Below, piece after piece: positions 12,931 through 25,611 of a stretch of DNA of 64,000 nt. A program made the translations under genes and the position numbers. This stretch comes from Coriaria nepalensis (lineage: Eukaryota > Streptophyta > Magnoliopsida > Cucurbitales > Coriariaceae). Positions within the stretch are counted from its first letter, which is position 1. Each line of letters starts with the position of its first letter. The notes beneath the pieces are model-generated. The model did no database searches. It saw only the letters and a list, made by a program, of their open reading frames with translations, and was not told the DNA's origin. The DNA is taken from contig CP114483.1 of NCBI GenBank assembly GCA_027186245.1, positions 16,574,220 through 16,638,219 on the forward strand. The letters run 5' to 3'.

Positions 12931-14560
12931 TGAAGGCACTTCGAACCAATTCTCTTTTTGCATTTAAAACGCGACTTTCATGCATAACTTGCAATTGATC
13001 TATTGAAGGCAACTATACATATTTTTAGCCTTAAAGTCATATTTTTGCTCTCTTTTAGTCAGAAAATCATTCTAAATCACTTCGAACGAAATTCGGCATT
13101 TGAACATGACTTTCGTGCATAACTTGCAGTTGATCTATTCAAGTCAACAATGCATTTGTTTAGCCTTTAAGTCATGTAACTGAATCTCTTTGAGGCATTA
13201 AATCATTCTAAATTAAGTCGAACGAATTCTATTTGCGCCCTTCAAACATTATTTTCTTACATAACTTGCAGTTAATCTATTGAAGACAACAATGCATTAT
13301 TTTACCATTAAAAAGCATATCACTCTGTCTTTTCAATCATTAAATTGTTTGAAGGCAGTCCGGAGCAATTCTCTTTTTGCATTTAAAACGCGACTTTCAT
13401 GCATAACTTGCAATTGATCTAGTGAAGGCAACTATACATTTTTTTAGCCTTAAAGTCATATTTTTGCGTCTCTTTTAGTCAGAAAATCATTCTAAATCAC
13501 TTCGAACGAAATTCGGCATTTGAACATGACTTTCGTGCATAACTTGCAGTTGATCCATTCAAGTCAACAATGCATTTGTTTAGCCTTAAAGTCATGTCAA
13601 TGAGTCTCTTCAAGTCGTTAAATCATTCTAAATTAACTCGAACGAATTCTATTTTTTCCCTTCAAACATGATTTTATTACATAACCTGCAATTAATCTAT
13701 TGAAGACAACAATGCATTATTTTACCATTAAAAAGCATGTCACTCAGTCTTTTCAATCATTAAATTGTTTGAAGGCAGTTCGAACCAATTCTCTTTTTGC
13801 ATTTAAAACGCGACTTTCATGCATAACCTGCAATTGATCTATTGAAGGCAACTATACATTTTTTTAGCCTTAAAGTCATATTTTTGCTCTCTTTTAGTCA
13901 GAAAATCATTCTAAATCACTTCGAACGAAATTCGGCATTTGAACATGACTTTCGTGCATAACTTGCAGTTGATCTATTCAAGTCAACAATGCAATTGTTT
14001 AGCCTTAAATTCATGTCAATGAGTCTCTTCTAGTCGTTCAATCATTCTAAATTAAGTCGAACGAATTCTATTTTTTCCCTTCAAAGATGATTTTATTACA
14101 TAACCTGCAATTAATCTATTGAAGACAACAATGCATTATTTTACCATTAAAAAGCATGTCACTCAGTCTTTTCAATCATTAAATTGTTTGAAGGCACTTC
14201 GGACCATATCTCTTTTTCCATTTAAAACGCGACTTTCATGCATAACTTGCAATTGATCTATTGAAGGCAACTATGCATTGTTTTAGCCTCAAAGTCATAT
14301 ATTGCGTCTCTTTTAGTCATTAAATCTTTCTAAATCATTTCGAACGAAATTCGGCCTTTAAATATGACTTTCGTGCATAACTTCCAGTTGATCTATTGAA
14401 GGCAACAATGCATTTGTTTAGCCTTTAAGTCATGTAACTGAGTCTCTTCGACTCATTAAATCATTCAAAATTAAGTCGAACGAATTCTATTTTTTCCCTT
14501 CAAACATGATTTTATTAAATAACTTGCAATTAATCTATTGAAGACAACAATGCATTATTT
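12931..14560 (+). repeat. Block duplicated at offset 2,097 bp, copy 1
   Basis: Matches 15,028-16,657 with few differences. Shared rare marks are ACATATTTTTAGCC (13,017 and 15,114), CACTCTGTC with GCAGTCCGGAGC (13,321 and 15,418), CATAACCTGCAATTG inside A, and TTTTTCCATTT. The following unit here (from about 14,574) is a hybrid that combines CTATTAAAAAGGA with CACTCTGTC and GTCCGGACC, adding one extra unit before the next copy. Confidence 0.8.
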
Positions 14561-15417
14561 TACTATTAAAAAGGATATCACTCTGTCTTTTCAATCATTA
14601 AATTGTTTGAAGGCAGTCCGGACCAATTCTCTTTGTGCATTTAAAACGCGACTTTCATGCATAACTTGCAATTGATCTAGTGAAGGCAACTATACATTTT
14701 TTTAGCCTTAAAGTCATATTTTTGCGTCTCTTTTAGTCAGAAAATCATTCTAAATCACTTCGAACGAAATTCGGCATTTGAACATGACTTTCGTGCATAA
14801 CTTGCAGTTGATCCATTCAAGTCAACAATGCATTTGTTTAGCCTTAAAGTCATGTAACTGAGTCTCTTCAAGTCGTTAAATCATTCTAAATTAACTCGAA
14901 CGAATTCTACTTTTTCCCTTCAAAGATTATTTTCTTACATAACCTGCAATTAATCTATTGAAGACAACAATGCATTATTTTACCATTAAAAAGCATGTCA
15001 CTCAGTCTTTTCAGTCATTAAATTGTTTGAAGGCACTTCGAACCAATTCTCTTTTTGCATTTAAAACGCGACTTTCATGCATAACTTGCAATTGATCTAT
15101 TGAAGGCAACTATACATATTTTTAGCCTTAAAGTCATATTTTTGCTCTCTTTTAGTCAGAAAATCATTCTAAATCACTTCGAACGAAATTCGGCATTTGA
15201 ACATGACTTTCGTGCATAACTTGCAGTTGATCTATTCAAGTCAACAATGCATTTGTTTAGCCTTTAAGTCATGTAACTGAGTCTCTTCGAGTCATTAAAT
15301 CATTCTAAATTAAGTCGAACGAATTCTATTTGCGCCCTTCAAACATTATTTTCTTACATAACTTGCAGTTAATCTATTGAAGACAACAATGCATTATTTT
15401 ACCATTAAAAAGCATAT

Positions 15418-17094
15418 CACTCTGTCTTTTCAATCATTAAATTGTTTGAAGGCAGTCCGGAGCAATTCTCTTTTTGCATTTAAAACGCGACTTTCATGCA
15501 TAACTTGCAATTGATCTAGTGAAGGCAACTATACATTTTTTTAGCCTTAAAGTCATATTTTTGCGTCTCTTTTAGTCAGAAAATCATTCTAAATCACTTC
15601 GAACGAAATTCGGCATTTGAACATGACTTTCGTGCATAACTTGCAGTTGATCCATTCAAGTCAACAATGCATTTGTTTAGCCTTAAAGTCATGTCAATGA
15701 GTCTCTTCAAGTCGTTAAATCATTCTAAATTAACTCGAACGAATTCTATTTTTTCCCTTCAAACATGATTTTATTACATAACCTGCAATTAATCTATTGA
15801 AGACAACAATGCATTATTTTACCATTAAAAAGCATGTCACTCAGTCTTTTCAATCATTAAATTGTTTGAAGGCAGTTCGAACCAATTCTCTTTTTGCATT
15901 TAAAACGCGACTTTCATGCATAACCTGCAATTGATCTATTGAAGGCAACTATACATTTTTTTAGCCTTAAAGTCATATTTTTGCTCTCTTTTAGTCAGAA
16001 AATCATTCTAAATCACTTCGAACGAAATTCGGCATTTGAACATGACTTTCGTGCATAACTTGCAGTTGATCTATTCAAGTCAACAATGCAATTGTTTAGC
16101 CTTAAATTCATGTCAATGAGTCTCTTCTAGTCGTTCAATCATTCTAAATTAAGTCGAACGAATTCTATTTTTTCCCTTCAAAGATGATTTTATTACATAA
16201 CCTGCAATTAATCTATTGAAGACAACAATGCATTATTTTACCATTAAAAAGCATGTCACTCAGTCTCTTCAATCATTAAATTGTTTGAAGGCACTTCGGA
16301 CCATATCTCTTTTTCCATTTAAAACGCGACTTTCATGCATAACTTGCAATTGATCTATTGAAGGCAACTATGCATTGTTTTAGCCTCAAAGTCATATATT
16401 GCGTCTCTTTTAGTCATTAAATCTTTCTAAATCATTTCGAACGAAATTCGGCCTTTAAATATGACTTTCGTGCATAACTTCCAGTTGATCTATTGAAGGC
16501 AACAATGCATTTGTTTAGCCTTTAAGTCATGTAACTGAGTCTCTTCGACTCATTAAATCATTCAAAATTAAGTCGAACGAATTCTATTTTTTCCCTTCAA
16601 ACATGATTTTATTAAATAACTTGCAATTAATCTATTGAAGACAACAATGCATTATTTTACTATTAAAAAGGATGTCACTCAGTCTTTTCAATCATTAAAT
16701 TGTTTGAAGGCACTTCGGACCATATGTCTTTTTGCATTTAAAACGCGACTTTCATGCATAACTTGCAATTGATCTATTGAAGGCAACTATGCATTTTTTT
16801 AGCCTCAAAGTCATATATTGCGTCTCTTTTAGTCATTAAATCTTTCTAAATCACTTCGAACGAAATTCGGCCTTTAAATATGACTTTCGTGCATAACTTG
16901 CAGTTGATCTATTGAAGGCAACAATGCATTTGTTTAGCCTTTAAGTCATGTAACTGAGTCTCTTCGAGTCATTAAATCATTCTAAATTAAGTCGAACGAA
17001 TTCTATTTGCGCCCTTCAAACATTATTTTCTTACATAACTTGCAGTTAATCTATTGAAGACAACAATGCATTATTTTACCATTAAAAAGCATAT
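15418..17094 (+). repeat. 1,677-bp four-unit super-repeat, copy 1
   Basis: Four consecutive 420-bp units (12 monomers) form a larger repeat. The order is: a unit with CACTCTGTC and GTCCGGAGC; a unit with GCAGTTCGAACC and CATAACCTGCAATTG; a unit with TTTTTCCATTT and ATTGTTTTAGCC; and a unit with CTATTAAAAAGGATG and CCATATGTC. All four recur in the same order exactly 1,677 bp later. The preceding block at 12,931-14,560 contains three of the four types, so amplification began upstream of this copy. Boundaries are set at an arbitrary phase. Confidence 0.88.
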
Positions 17095-18771
17095 CACTCT
17101 GTCTTTTCAATCATTAAATTGTTTGAAGGCAGTCCGGAGCAATTCTCTTTTTGCATTTAAAACGCGACTTTCATGCATAACTTGCAATTGATCTAGTGAA
17201 GGCAACTATACATTTTTTTAGCCTTAAAGTCATATTTTTGCGTCTCTTTTAGTCAGAAAATCATTCTAAATCACTTCGAACGAAATTCGGCATTTGAACA
17301 TGACTTTCGTGCATAACTTGCAGTTTATCCATTCAAGTCAACAATGCATTTGTTTAGCCTTAAAGTCATGTCAATGAGTCTCTTCAAGTCGTTAAATCAT
17401 TCTAAATTAACTCGAACGAATTCTATTTTTTCCCTTCAAACATGATTTTATTACATAACCTGCAATTAATCTATTGAAGACAACAATGCATTATTTTACC
17501 ATTAAAAAGCATGTCACTCAGTCTTTTCAATCATTAAATTGTTTGAAGGCAGTTCGAACCAATTCTCTTTTTGCATTTAAAACGCGACTTTCATGCATAA
17601 CCTGCAATTGATCTATTGAAGGCAACTATACATTTTTTTAGCCTTAAAGTCATATTTTTGCTCTCTTTTAGTCAGAAAATCATTCTAAATCACTTCGAAC
17701 GAAATTCGGCATTTGAACATGACTTTCGTGCATAACTTGCAGTTGATCTATTCAAGTCAACAATGCAATTGTTTAGCCTTAAATTCATGTCAATGAGTCT
17801 CTTCTAGTCGTTCAATCATTCTAAATTAAGTCGAACGAATTCTATTTTTTCCCTTCAAAGATGATTTTATTACATAACCTGCAATTAATCTATTGAAGAC
17901 AACAATGCATTATTTTACCATTAAAAAGCATGTCACTCAGTCTTTTCAATCATTAAATTGTTTGAAGGCACTTCGGACCATATCTCTTTTTCCATTTAAA
18001 ACGCGACTTTCATGCATAACTTGCAATTGATCTATTGAAGGCAACTATGCATTGTTTTAGCCTCAAAGTCATATATTGCGTCTCTTTTAGTCATTAAATC
18101 TTTCTAAATCATTTCGAACGAAATTCGGCCTTTAAATATGACTTTCGTGCATAACTTCCAGTTGATCTATTGAAGGCAACAATGCATTTGTTTAGCCTTT
18201 AAGTCATGTAACTGAGTCTCTTCGACTCATTAAATCATTCAAAATTAAGTCGAACGAATTCTATTTTTTCCCTTCAAACATGATTTTATTAAATAACTTG
18301 CAATTAATCTATTGAAGACAACAATGCATTATTTTACTATTAAAAAGGATGTCACTCAGTCTTTTCAATCATTAAATTGTTTGAAGGCACTTCGGACCAT
18401 ATGTCTTTTTGCATTTAAAACGCGACTTTCATGCATAACTTGCAATTGATCTATTGAAGGCAACTATGCATTTTTTTAGCCTCAAAGTCATATATTGCGT
18501 CTCTTTTAGTCATTAAATCTTTCTAAATCACTTCGAACGAAATTCGGCCTTTAAATATGACTTTCGTGCATAACTTGCAGTTGATCTATTGAAGGCAACA
18601 ATGCATTTGTTTAGCCTTTAAGTCATGTAACTGAGTCTCTTCGAGTCATTAAATCATTCTAAATTAAGTCGAACGAATTCTATTTGCGCCCTTCAAACAT
18701 TATTTTCTTACATAACTTGCAGTTAATCTATTGAAGACAACAATGCATTATTTTACCATTAAAAAGCATAT
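17095..18771 (+). repeat. 1,677-bp four-unit super-repeat, copy 2
   Basis: Repeats the four unit types of 15,418-17,094 in order. The CACTCTGTC mark is at 17,095 and the AAGGATGTC mark at 18,348, each 1,677 bp from its counterpart. Differences from copy 1 are very few; one is CAGTTTATCC for CAGTTGATCC near 17,322, which is also present in copy 3. Confidence 0.88.
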
Positions 18772-19325
18772 CACTCTGTCTTTTCAATCATTAAATTGTT
18801 TGAAGGCAGTCCGGAGCAATTCTCTTTTTGCATTTAAAACGCGACTTTCATGCATAACTTGCAATTGATCTAGTGAAGGCAACTATACATTTTTTTAGCC
18901 TTAAAGTCATATTTTTGCGTCTCTTTTAGTCAGAAAATCATTCTAAATCACTTCGAACGAAATTCGGCATTTGAACATGACTTTCGTGCATAACTTGCAG
19001 TTTATCCATTCAAGTCAACAATGCATTTGTTTAGCCTTAAAGTCATGTCAATGAGTCTCTTCAAGTCGTTAAATCATTCTAAATTAACTCGAACGAATTC
19101 TATTTTTTCCCTTCAAACATGATTTTATTACATAACCTGCAATTAATCTATTGAAGACAACAGTGCATTATTTTACCATTAAAAAGCATGTCACTCAGTC
19201 TTTTCAATCATTAAATTGTTTGAAGGCAGTTTGAACCAATTCTCTTTTTGCATTTAAAACGCGACTTTCATGCATAACTTGCAATTGATCTATTGAAGGC
19301 AACTATACATTTTTTTAGCCTTAAA
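18160..19325 (+). repeat. Block shared at offset 6,286 bp, copy 1
   Basis: This segment of the 1,677-bp array reappears at about 24,446-25,611. Shared marks include CTATTAAAAAGGATG, CACTCTGTC (18,772 and 25,058), TTTATCCATTCAAG, and the rare ACAACAGTGCATT (19,161 and 25,447). The 6,286-bp gap is filled largely by the two 2,514-bp copies. Confidence 0.78.
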
Positions 19326-20448
19326 GTCATATTTTTGCTCTCTTTTAGTCAGAAAATCATTCTAAATCACTTCGAACGAAATTCGGCATTTGAACATGAC
19401 TTTTGTGCATAACTTGCAGTTGATCTATTCAAGTCAACAATGCAATTGTTTAGCCTTAAAGTCATGTCAATCAGTCTCTTCTAGTCGTTCAATCATTCTA
19501 AATTAACTCGAACGAATTCTATTTTTTCCCTTCAAAGATGATTTTATTACATAACCTGCAATTAATCTATTGAAGACAACAATGCATTATTTTACCATTA
19601 AAAAGCATGTCACTCAGTCTTTTCAATCATTAAATTGTTTGAAGGCACTTCGGACCATATCTCTTTTTGCATTTAAAACGCGACTTTCATGCATAACTTG
19701 CAATTGATCTATTGAAGGCAACTATGCATTTTTTTAGCCTCAAAGTCATATATTGCGTCTCTTTTAGTCATTAAATCTTTCTAAATCATTTCGAACGAAA
19801 TTCGGCCTTTAAATATGACTTTCGTGCATAACTTCCAGTTGATCTATTGAAGGCAACAATGCATTTGTTTAGCCTTTAAGTCATGTCACTGAGCCTCTTC
19901 GACTCATTAAATCATTCAAAATTAAGTCGAACGAATTCTATTTTTTCCCTTCAAACATGATTTTATTAAATAACTTGCAATTAATCTATTGAAGACAATT
20001 ATGCATTATTTTACTATTAAAAAAGATGTCACTCAGTCTTTTCAATCATTAAATTGTTTGAAGGCACTTCGGACCATATGTCTTTTTGCATTTAAAACGC
20101 GACTTTCATGCATAACTTGCAATTGATCTATTGAAGGCAACTATGCATTTTTTTAGCCTCAAAGTCATATATTGCGTCTCTTTTAGTCATTAAATCATTC
20201 TAAATCACTTCGAACGAAATTCGGCATTTGAACATGCCTTTCGTGCATAACTTGCAGTTGATCTATTCAAGTCAACAATGCATTTGTTTAGCCTTTAAGT
20301 CATGTAACTGAGTCTCTTCGAGTCATTAAATCATTCAAAATTAAGTCGAACGAATTCTATTTTTTCCCTTCAAACATGATTTTATTAAATAACTTGCAAT
20401 TAATCTATTGAAGACAACAATGCATTATTTTACCATTAAAAAGCATAT
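18772..20448 (+). repeat. 1,677-bp four-unit super-repeat, diverged copy 3
   Basis: Begins with the CACTCTGTC / GTCCGGAGC unit at 18,772 and keeps the unit order, but the second unit has GCAGTTTGAACC and lacks CATAACCTGCAATTG, and the third has TTTTTGCATTT instead of TTTTTCCATTT. From about 19,381 it also belongs to the 2,514-bp repeat described next, so the two periodicities overlap here. Confidence 0.65.
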
Positions 20449-21894
20449 CACTCAGTCTTTTCAATCATTAAATTGTTTGAAGGCAGTTTGAACCAATTCT
20501 CTTTTTGCATTTAAAACGCGACTTTCATGCATAACTTGCAATTGATCTATTGAAGGCAACTATACATTTTTTTAGCCTTAAAGTCATATTTTTGCTCTCT
20601 TTTAGTCAGAAAATCATTCTAAATCACTTCGAACGAAATTCGGCATTTGAACATGACTTTCGTGCATAACTTGCAGTTGATCTATTCAAGTCAACAATGC
20701 AATTGTTTAGCCTTAAAGTCATGTCAATGAGTCTCTTCTAGTCGTTCAATCATTCTAAATTAACTCGAACGAATTCTATTTTTTCCCTTCAAAGATGATT
20801 TTATTACATAACCTGCAATTAATCTATTGAAGACAACAATGCATTATTTTACCATTAAAAAGCATGTCACTCAGTCTTTTCAATCATTAAATTGTTTGAA
20901 GGCACTTCGGACCATATCTCTTTTTGCATTTAAAACGCGACTTTCATGCATAACTTGCAATTGATCTATTGAAGGCAACTATGCATTTTTTTAGCCTCAA
21001 AGTCATATATTGCGTCTCTTTTAGTCATTAAATCTTTCTAAATCATTTCGAACGAAATTCGGCCTTTAAATATGACTTTCGTGCATAACTTGCAGTTGAT
21101 CTATTGAAGGCAACAATGCATTTGTTTAGCCTTTAAGTCATGTCACTGAGCCTCTTCGACTCATTAAATCATTCAAAATTAAGTCGAACGAATTCTATTT
21201 TTTCCCTTCAAACATGATTTTATTAAATAACTTGCAATTAATCTATTGAAGACAACAATGCATTATTTTACTATTAAAAAGGAAGTCACTCAGTCTTTTC
21301 AATCATTAAATTGTTTGAAGGCACTTCGGACCATATGTCTTTTTGCATTTAAAACGCGACTTTCATGCATAACTTGCAATTGATCTATTGAAGGCAACTA
21401 TGCATTTTTTTAGCCTCAAAGTCATATATTGTGTCTCTTTTAGTCATTAAATCTTTCTAAATCATTTCGAACGAAATTCGGCCTTTAAATATGACTTTCG
21501 TGCATAACTTGCAGTTGATCTATTGAAGGCAACAATGCATTTGTTTAGCCTTTAAGTCATGTAACTGAGTCTCTTCGAGTCATTAAATCATTCTAAATTA
21601 AGTCGAACGAATTCTATTTGCGCCCTTCAAACATTATTTTCTTACATAACTTGCAGTTAATCTATTGAAGACAACAATGCATTATTTTACCATTAAAAAG
21701 CATGTCACTCAGTCTTTTCAGTCATTAAATTGTTTGAAGGCACTTCGGACCATATGTCTTTTTGCATTTAAAACGCGACTTTCATGCATAACTTGCAATT
21801 GATCTATTGAAGGCAACTATGCATTTTTTTAGCCTCAAAGTCATATATTGCGTCTCTTTTAGTCATTAAATCTTTCTAAATCACTTCGAACGAA
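19381..21894 (+). repeat. 2,514-bp six-unit super-repeat, copy 1
   Basis: Six units (18 monomers) that recur in tandem. Shared marks with the next copy at 2,514 bp include TCAATCAGTCTC (near 19,468 and 21,982), the recombinant GTCATTAAATCATTC in B (near 20,188 and 22,701), GCAGTTTGAACC (20,483 and 22,997), TGTCACTGAGCCTC in C, and AAAAAGGAAGTC (near 21,280 and 23,796). The phase is set where the B1 and B2 types switch at ATTCGG. Confidence 0.82.
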
Positions 21895-24408
21895 ATTCGG
21901 CATTTGAACATGACTTTCGTGCATAACTTGCAGTTGATCTATTCAAGTCAACAATGCAATTGTTTAGCCTTAAAGTCATGTCAATCAGTCTCTTCTAGTC
22001 GTTCAATCATTCTAAATTAACTCGAACGAATTCTATTTTTTCCCTTCAAAGATGATTTTATTACATAACCTGCAATTAATCTATTGAAGACAACAATGCA
22101 TTATTTTACCATTAAAAAGCATGTCACTCAGTCTTTTCAATCATTAAATTGTTTGAAGGCACTTCGGACCATATCTCTTTTTGCATTTAAAACGCGACTT
22201 TCATGCATAACTTGCAATTGATCTATTGAAGGCAACTATGCATTTTTTTAGCCTCAAAGTCATATATTGCGTCTCTTTTAGTCATTAAATCTTTCTAAAT
22301 CATTTCGAACGAAATTCGGCCTTTAAATATGACTTTCGTGCATAACTTCCAGTTGATCTATTGAAGGCAACAATGCATTTGTTTAGCCTTTAAGTCATGT
22401 CACTGAGCCTCTTCGACTCATTAAATCATTCAAAATTAAGTCGAACGAATTCTATTTTTTCCCTTCAAACATGATTTTATTAAATAACTTGCAATTAATC
22501 TATTGAAGACAACAATGCATTATTTTACTATTAAAAAGGATGTCACTCAGTCTTTTCAATCATTAAATTGTTTGAAGGCACTTCGGACCATATGTCTTTT
22601 TGCATTTAAAACGCGACTTTCATGCATAACTTGCAATTGATCTATTGAAGGCAACTATGCATTTTTTTAGCCTCAAAGTCATATATTGCGTCTCTTTTAG
22701 TCATTAAATCATTCTAAATCATTTCGAACGAAATTCGGCATTTGAACATGACTTTCGTGCATAACTTGCAGTTGATCTATTCAAGTCAACAATGCATTTG
22801 TTTAGCCTTTAAGTCATGTAACTGAGTCTCTTCGAGTCATTAAATCATTCAAAATTAAGTCGAACGAATTCTATTTTTTCCCTTCAAACATGATTTTATT
22901 AAATAACTTGCAATTAATCTATTGAAGACAACAATGCATTATTTTACCATTAAAAAGCATATCACTCAGTCTTTTCAATCATTAAATTGTTTGAAGGCAG
23001 TTTGAACCAATTCTCTTTTTGCATTTAAAACGCGACTTTCATGCATAACTTGCAATTGATCTATTGAAGGCAACTATACATTTTTTTAGCCTTAAAGTCA
23101 TATTTTTGCTCTCTTTTAGTCAGAAAATCATTCTAAATCACTTCGAACGAAATTCGGCATTTGAACATGACTTTCGTGCATAACTTGCAGTTGATCTATT
23201 CAAGTCAACAATGCAATTGTTTAGCCTTAAAGTCATGTCAATGAGTCTCTTCTAGTCGTTCAATCATTCTAAATTAACTCGAACGAATTCTATTTTTTCC
23301 CTTCAAAGATGATTTTATTACATAACCTGCAATTAATCTATTGAAGACAACAATGCATTATTTTACCATTAAAAAGCATGTCACTCAGTCTTTTCAATCA
23401 TTAAATTGTTTGAAGGCACTTCGGACCATATCTCTTTTTGCATTTAAAACGCGACTTTCATGCATAACTTGCAATTGATCTATTGAAGGCAACTATGCAT
23501 TTTTTTAGCCTCAAAGTCATATATTGCGTCTCTTTTAGTCATTAAATCTTTCTAAATCATTTCGAACGAAATTCGGCCTTTAAATATGACTTTCGTGCAT
23601 AACTTCCAGTTGATCTATTGAAGGCAACAATGCATTTGTTTAGCCTTTAAGTCATGTCACTGAGCCTCTTCGACTCATTAAATCATTCAAAATTAAGTCG
23701 AACGAATTCTATTTTTTCCCTTCAAACATGATTTTATTAAATAACTTGCAATTAATCTATTGAAGACAACAATGCATTATTTTACTATTAAAAAGGAAGT
23801 CACTCAGTCTTTTCAATCATTAAATTGTTTGAAGGCACTTCGGACCATATGTCTTTTTGCATTTAAAACGCGACTTTCATGCATAACTTGCAATTGATCT
23901 ATTGAAGGCAACTATGCATTTTTTTAGCCTCAAAATCATATATTGCGTCTCTTTTAGTCATTAAATCTTTCTAAATCATTTCGAACGAAATTCGGCCTTT
24001 AAATATGACTTTCGTGCATAACTTGCAGTTGATCTATTGAAGGCAACAATGCATTTGTTTAGCCTTTAAGTCATGTAACTGAGTCTCTTCGAGTCATTAA
24101 ATCATTCTAAATTAAGTCGAACGAATTCTATTTGCGCCCTTCAAACATTATTTTCTTACATAACTTGCAGTTAATCTATTGAAGACAACAATGCATTATT
24201 TTACCATTAAAAAGCATGTCACTCAGTCTTTTCAGTCATTAAATTGTTTGAAGGCACTTCGGACCATATGTCTTTTTGCATTTAAAACGCGACTTTCATG
24301 CATAACTTGCAATTGATCTATTGAAGGCAACTATGCATTTTTTTAGCCTCAAAGTCATATATTGCGTCTCTTTTAGTCATTAAATCTTTCTAAATCACTT
24401 CGAACGAA
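21895..24408 (+). repeat. 2,514-bp six-unit super-repeat, copy 2
   Basis: Second tandem copy of 19,381-21,894. Both ends fall at the same B position, where ATTCGG is followed by CATTTGAAC at the start (B2) and by CCTTTAAATATG after the end (B1). This is what a clean tandem duplication by exchange inside B monomers would leave. Confidence 0.82.
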
Positions 24409-24445
24409 ATTCGGCCTTTAAATATGACTTTCGTGCATAACTTGC

Positions 24446-25611
24446 AGTTGATCTATTGAAGGCAACAATGCATTTGTTTAGCCTTTAAGTCATGTAACTG
24501 AGTCTCTTCGACTCATTAAATCATTCAAAATTAAGTCGAACGAATTCTATTTTTTCCCTTCAAACATGATTTTATTAAATAACTTGCAATTAATCTATTG
24601 AAGACAACAATGCATTATTTTACTATTAAAAAGGATGTCACTCAGTCTTTTCAATCATTAAATTGTTTGAAGGCACTTCGGACCATATGTCTTTTTGCAT
24701 TTAAAACGCGACTTTCATGCATAACTTGCAATTGATCTATTGAAGGCAACTATGCATTTTTTTAGCCTCAAAGTCATATATTGCGTCTCTTTTAGTCATT
24801 AAATCTTTCTAAATCACTTCGAACGAAATTCGGCCTTTAAATATGACTTTCGTGCATAACTTGCAGTTGATCTATTGAAGGCAACAATGCATTTGTTTAG
24901 CCTTTAAGTCATGTAACTGAGTCTCTTCGAGTCATTAAATCATTCTAAATTAAGTCGAACGAATTCTATTTGCGCCCTTCAAACATTATTTTCTTACATA
25001 ACTTGCAGTTAATCTATTGAAGACAACAATGCATTATTTTACCATTAAAAAGCATATCACTCTGTCTTTTCAATCATTAAATTGTTTGAAGGCAGTCCGG
25101 AGCAATTCTCTTTTTGCATTTAAAACGCGACTTTCATGCATAACTTGCAATTGATCTAGTGAAGGCAACTATACATTTTTTTAGCCTTAAAGTCATATTT
25201 TTGCGTCTCTTTTAGTCAGAAAATCATTCTAAATCACTTCGAACGAAATTCGGCATTTGAACATGACTTTCGTGCATAACTTGCAGTTTATCCATTCAAG
25301 TCAACAATGCATTTGTTTAGCCTTAAAGTCATGTCAATGAGTCTCTTCAAGTCGTTAAATCATTCTAAATTAACTCGAACGAATTCTATTTTTTCCCTTC
25401 AAACATGATTTTATTACATAACCTGCAATTAATCTATTGAAGACAACAGTGCATTATTTTACCATTAAAAAGCATGTCACTCAGTCTTTTCAATCATTAA
25501 ATTGTTTGAAGGCAGTTTGAACCAATTCTCTTTTTGCATTTAAAACGCGACTTTCATGCATAACTTGCAATTGATCTATTGAAGGCAACTATACATTTTT
25601 TTAGCCTTAAA
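24446..25611 (+). repeat. Block shared at offset 6,286 bp, copy 2, ending in a chimeric B monomer
   Basis: Second copy of 18,160-19,325. The match stops at about 25,612 inside monomer B. The sequence reads TTAGCCTTAAAGTCATA as in B2 units, then continues TATTGCGTCTC and GTCATTAAATC as in B1 units, where the first copy keeps TTTTTGCTCTC and GTCAGAAAATC. Confidence 0.78.
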
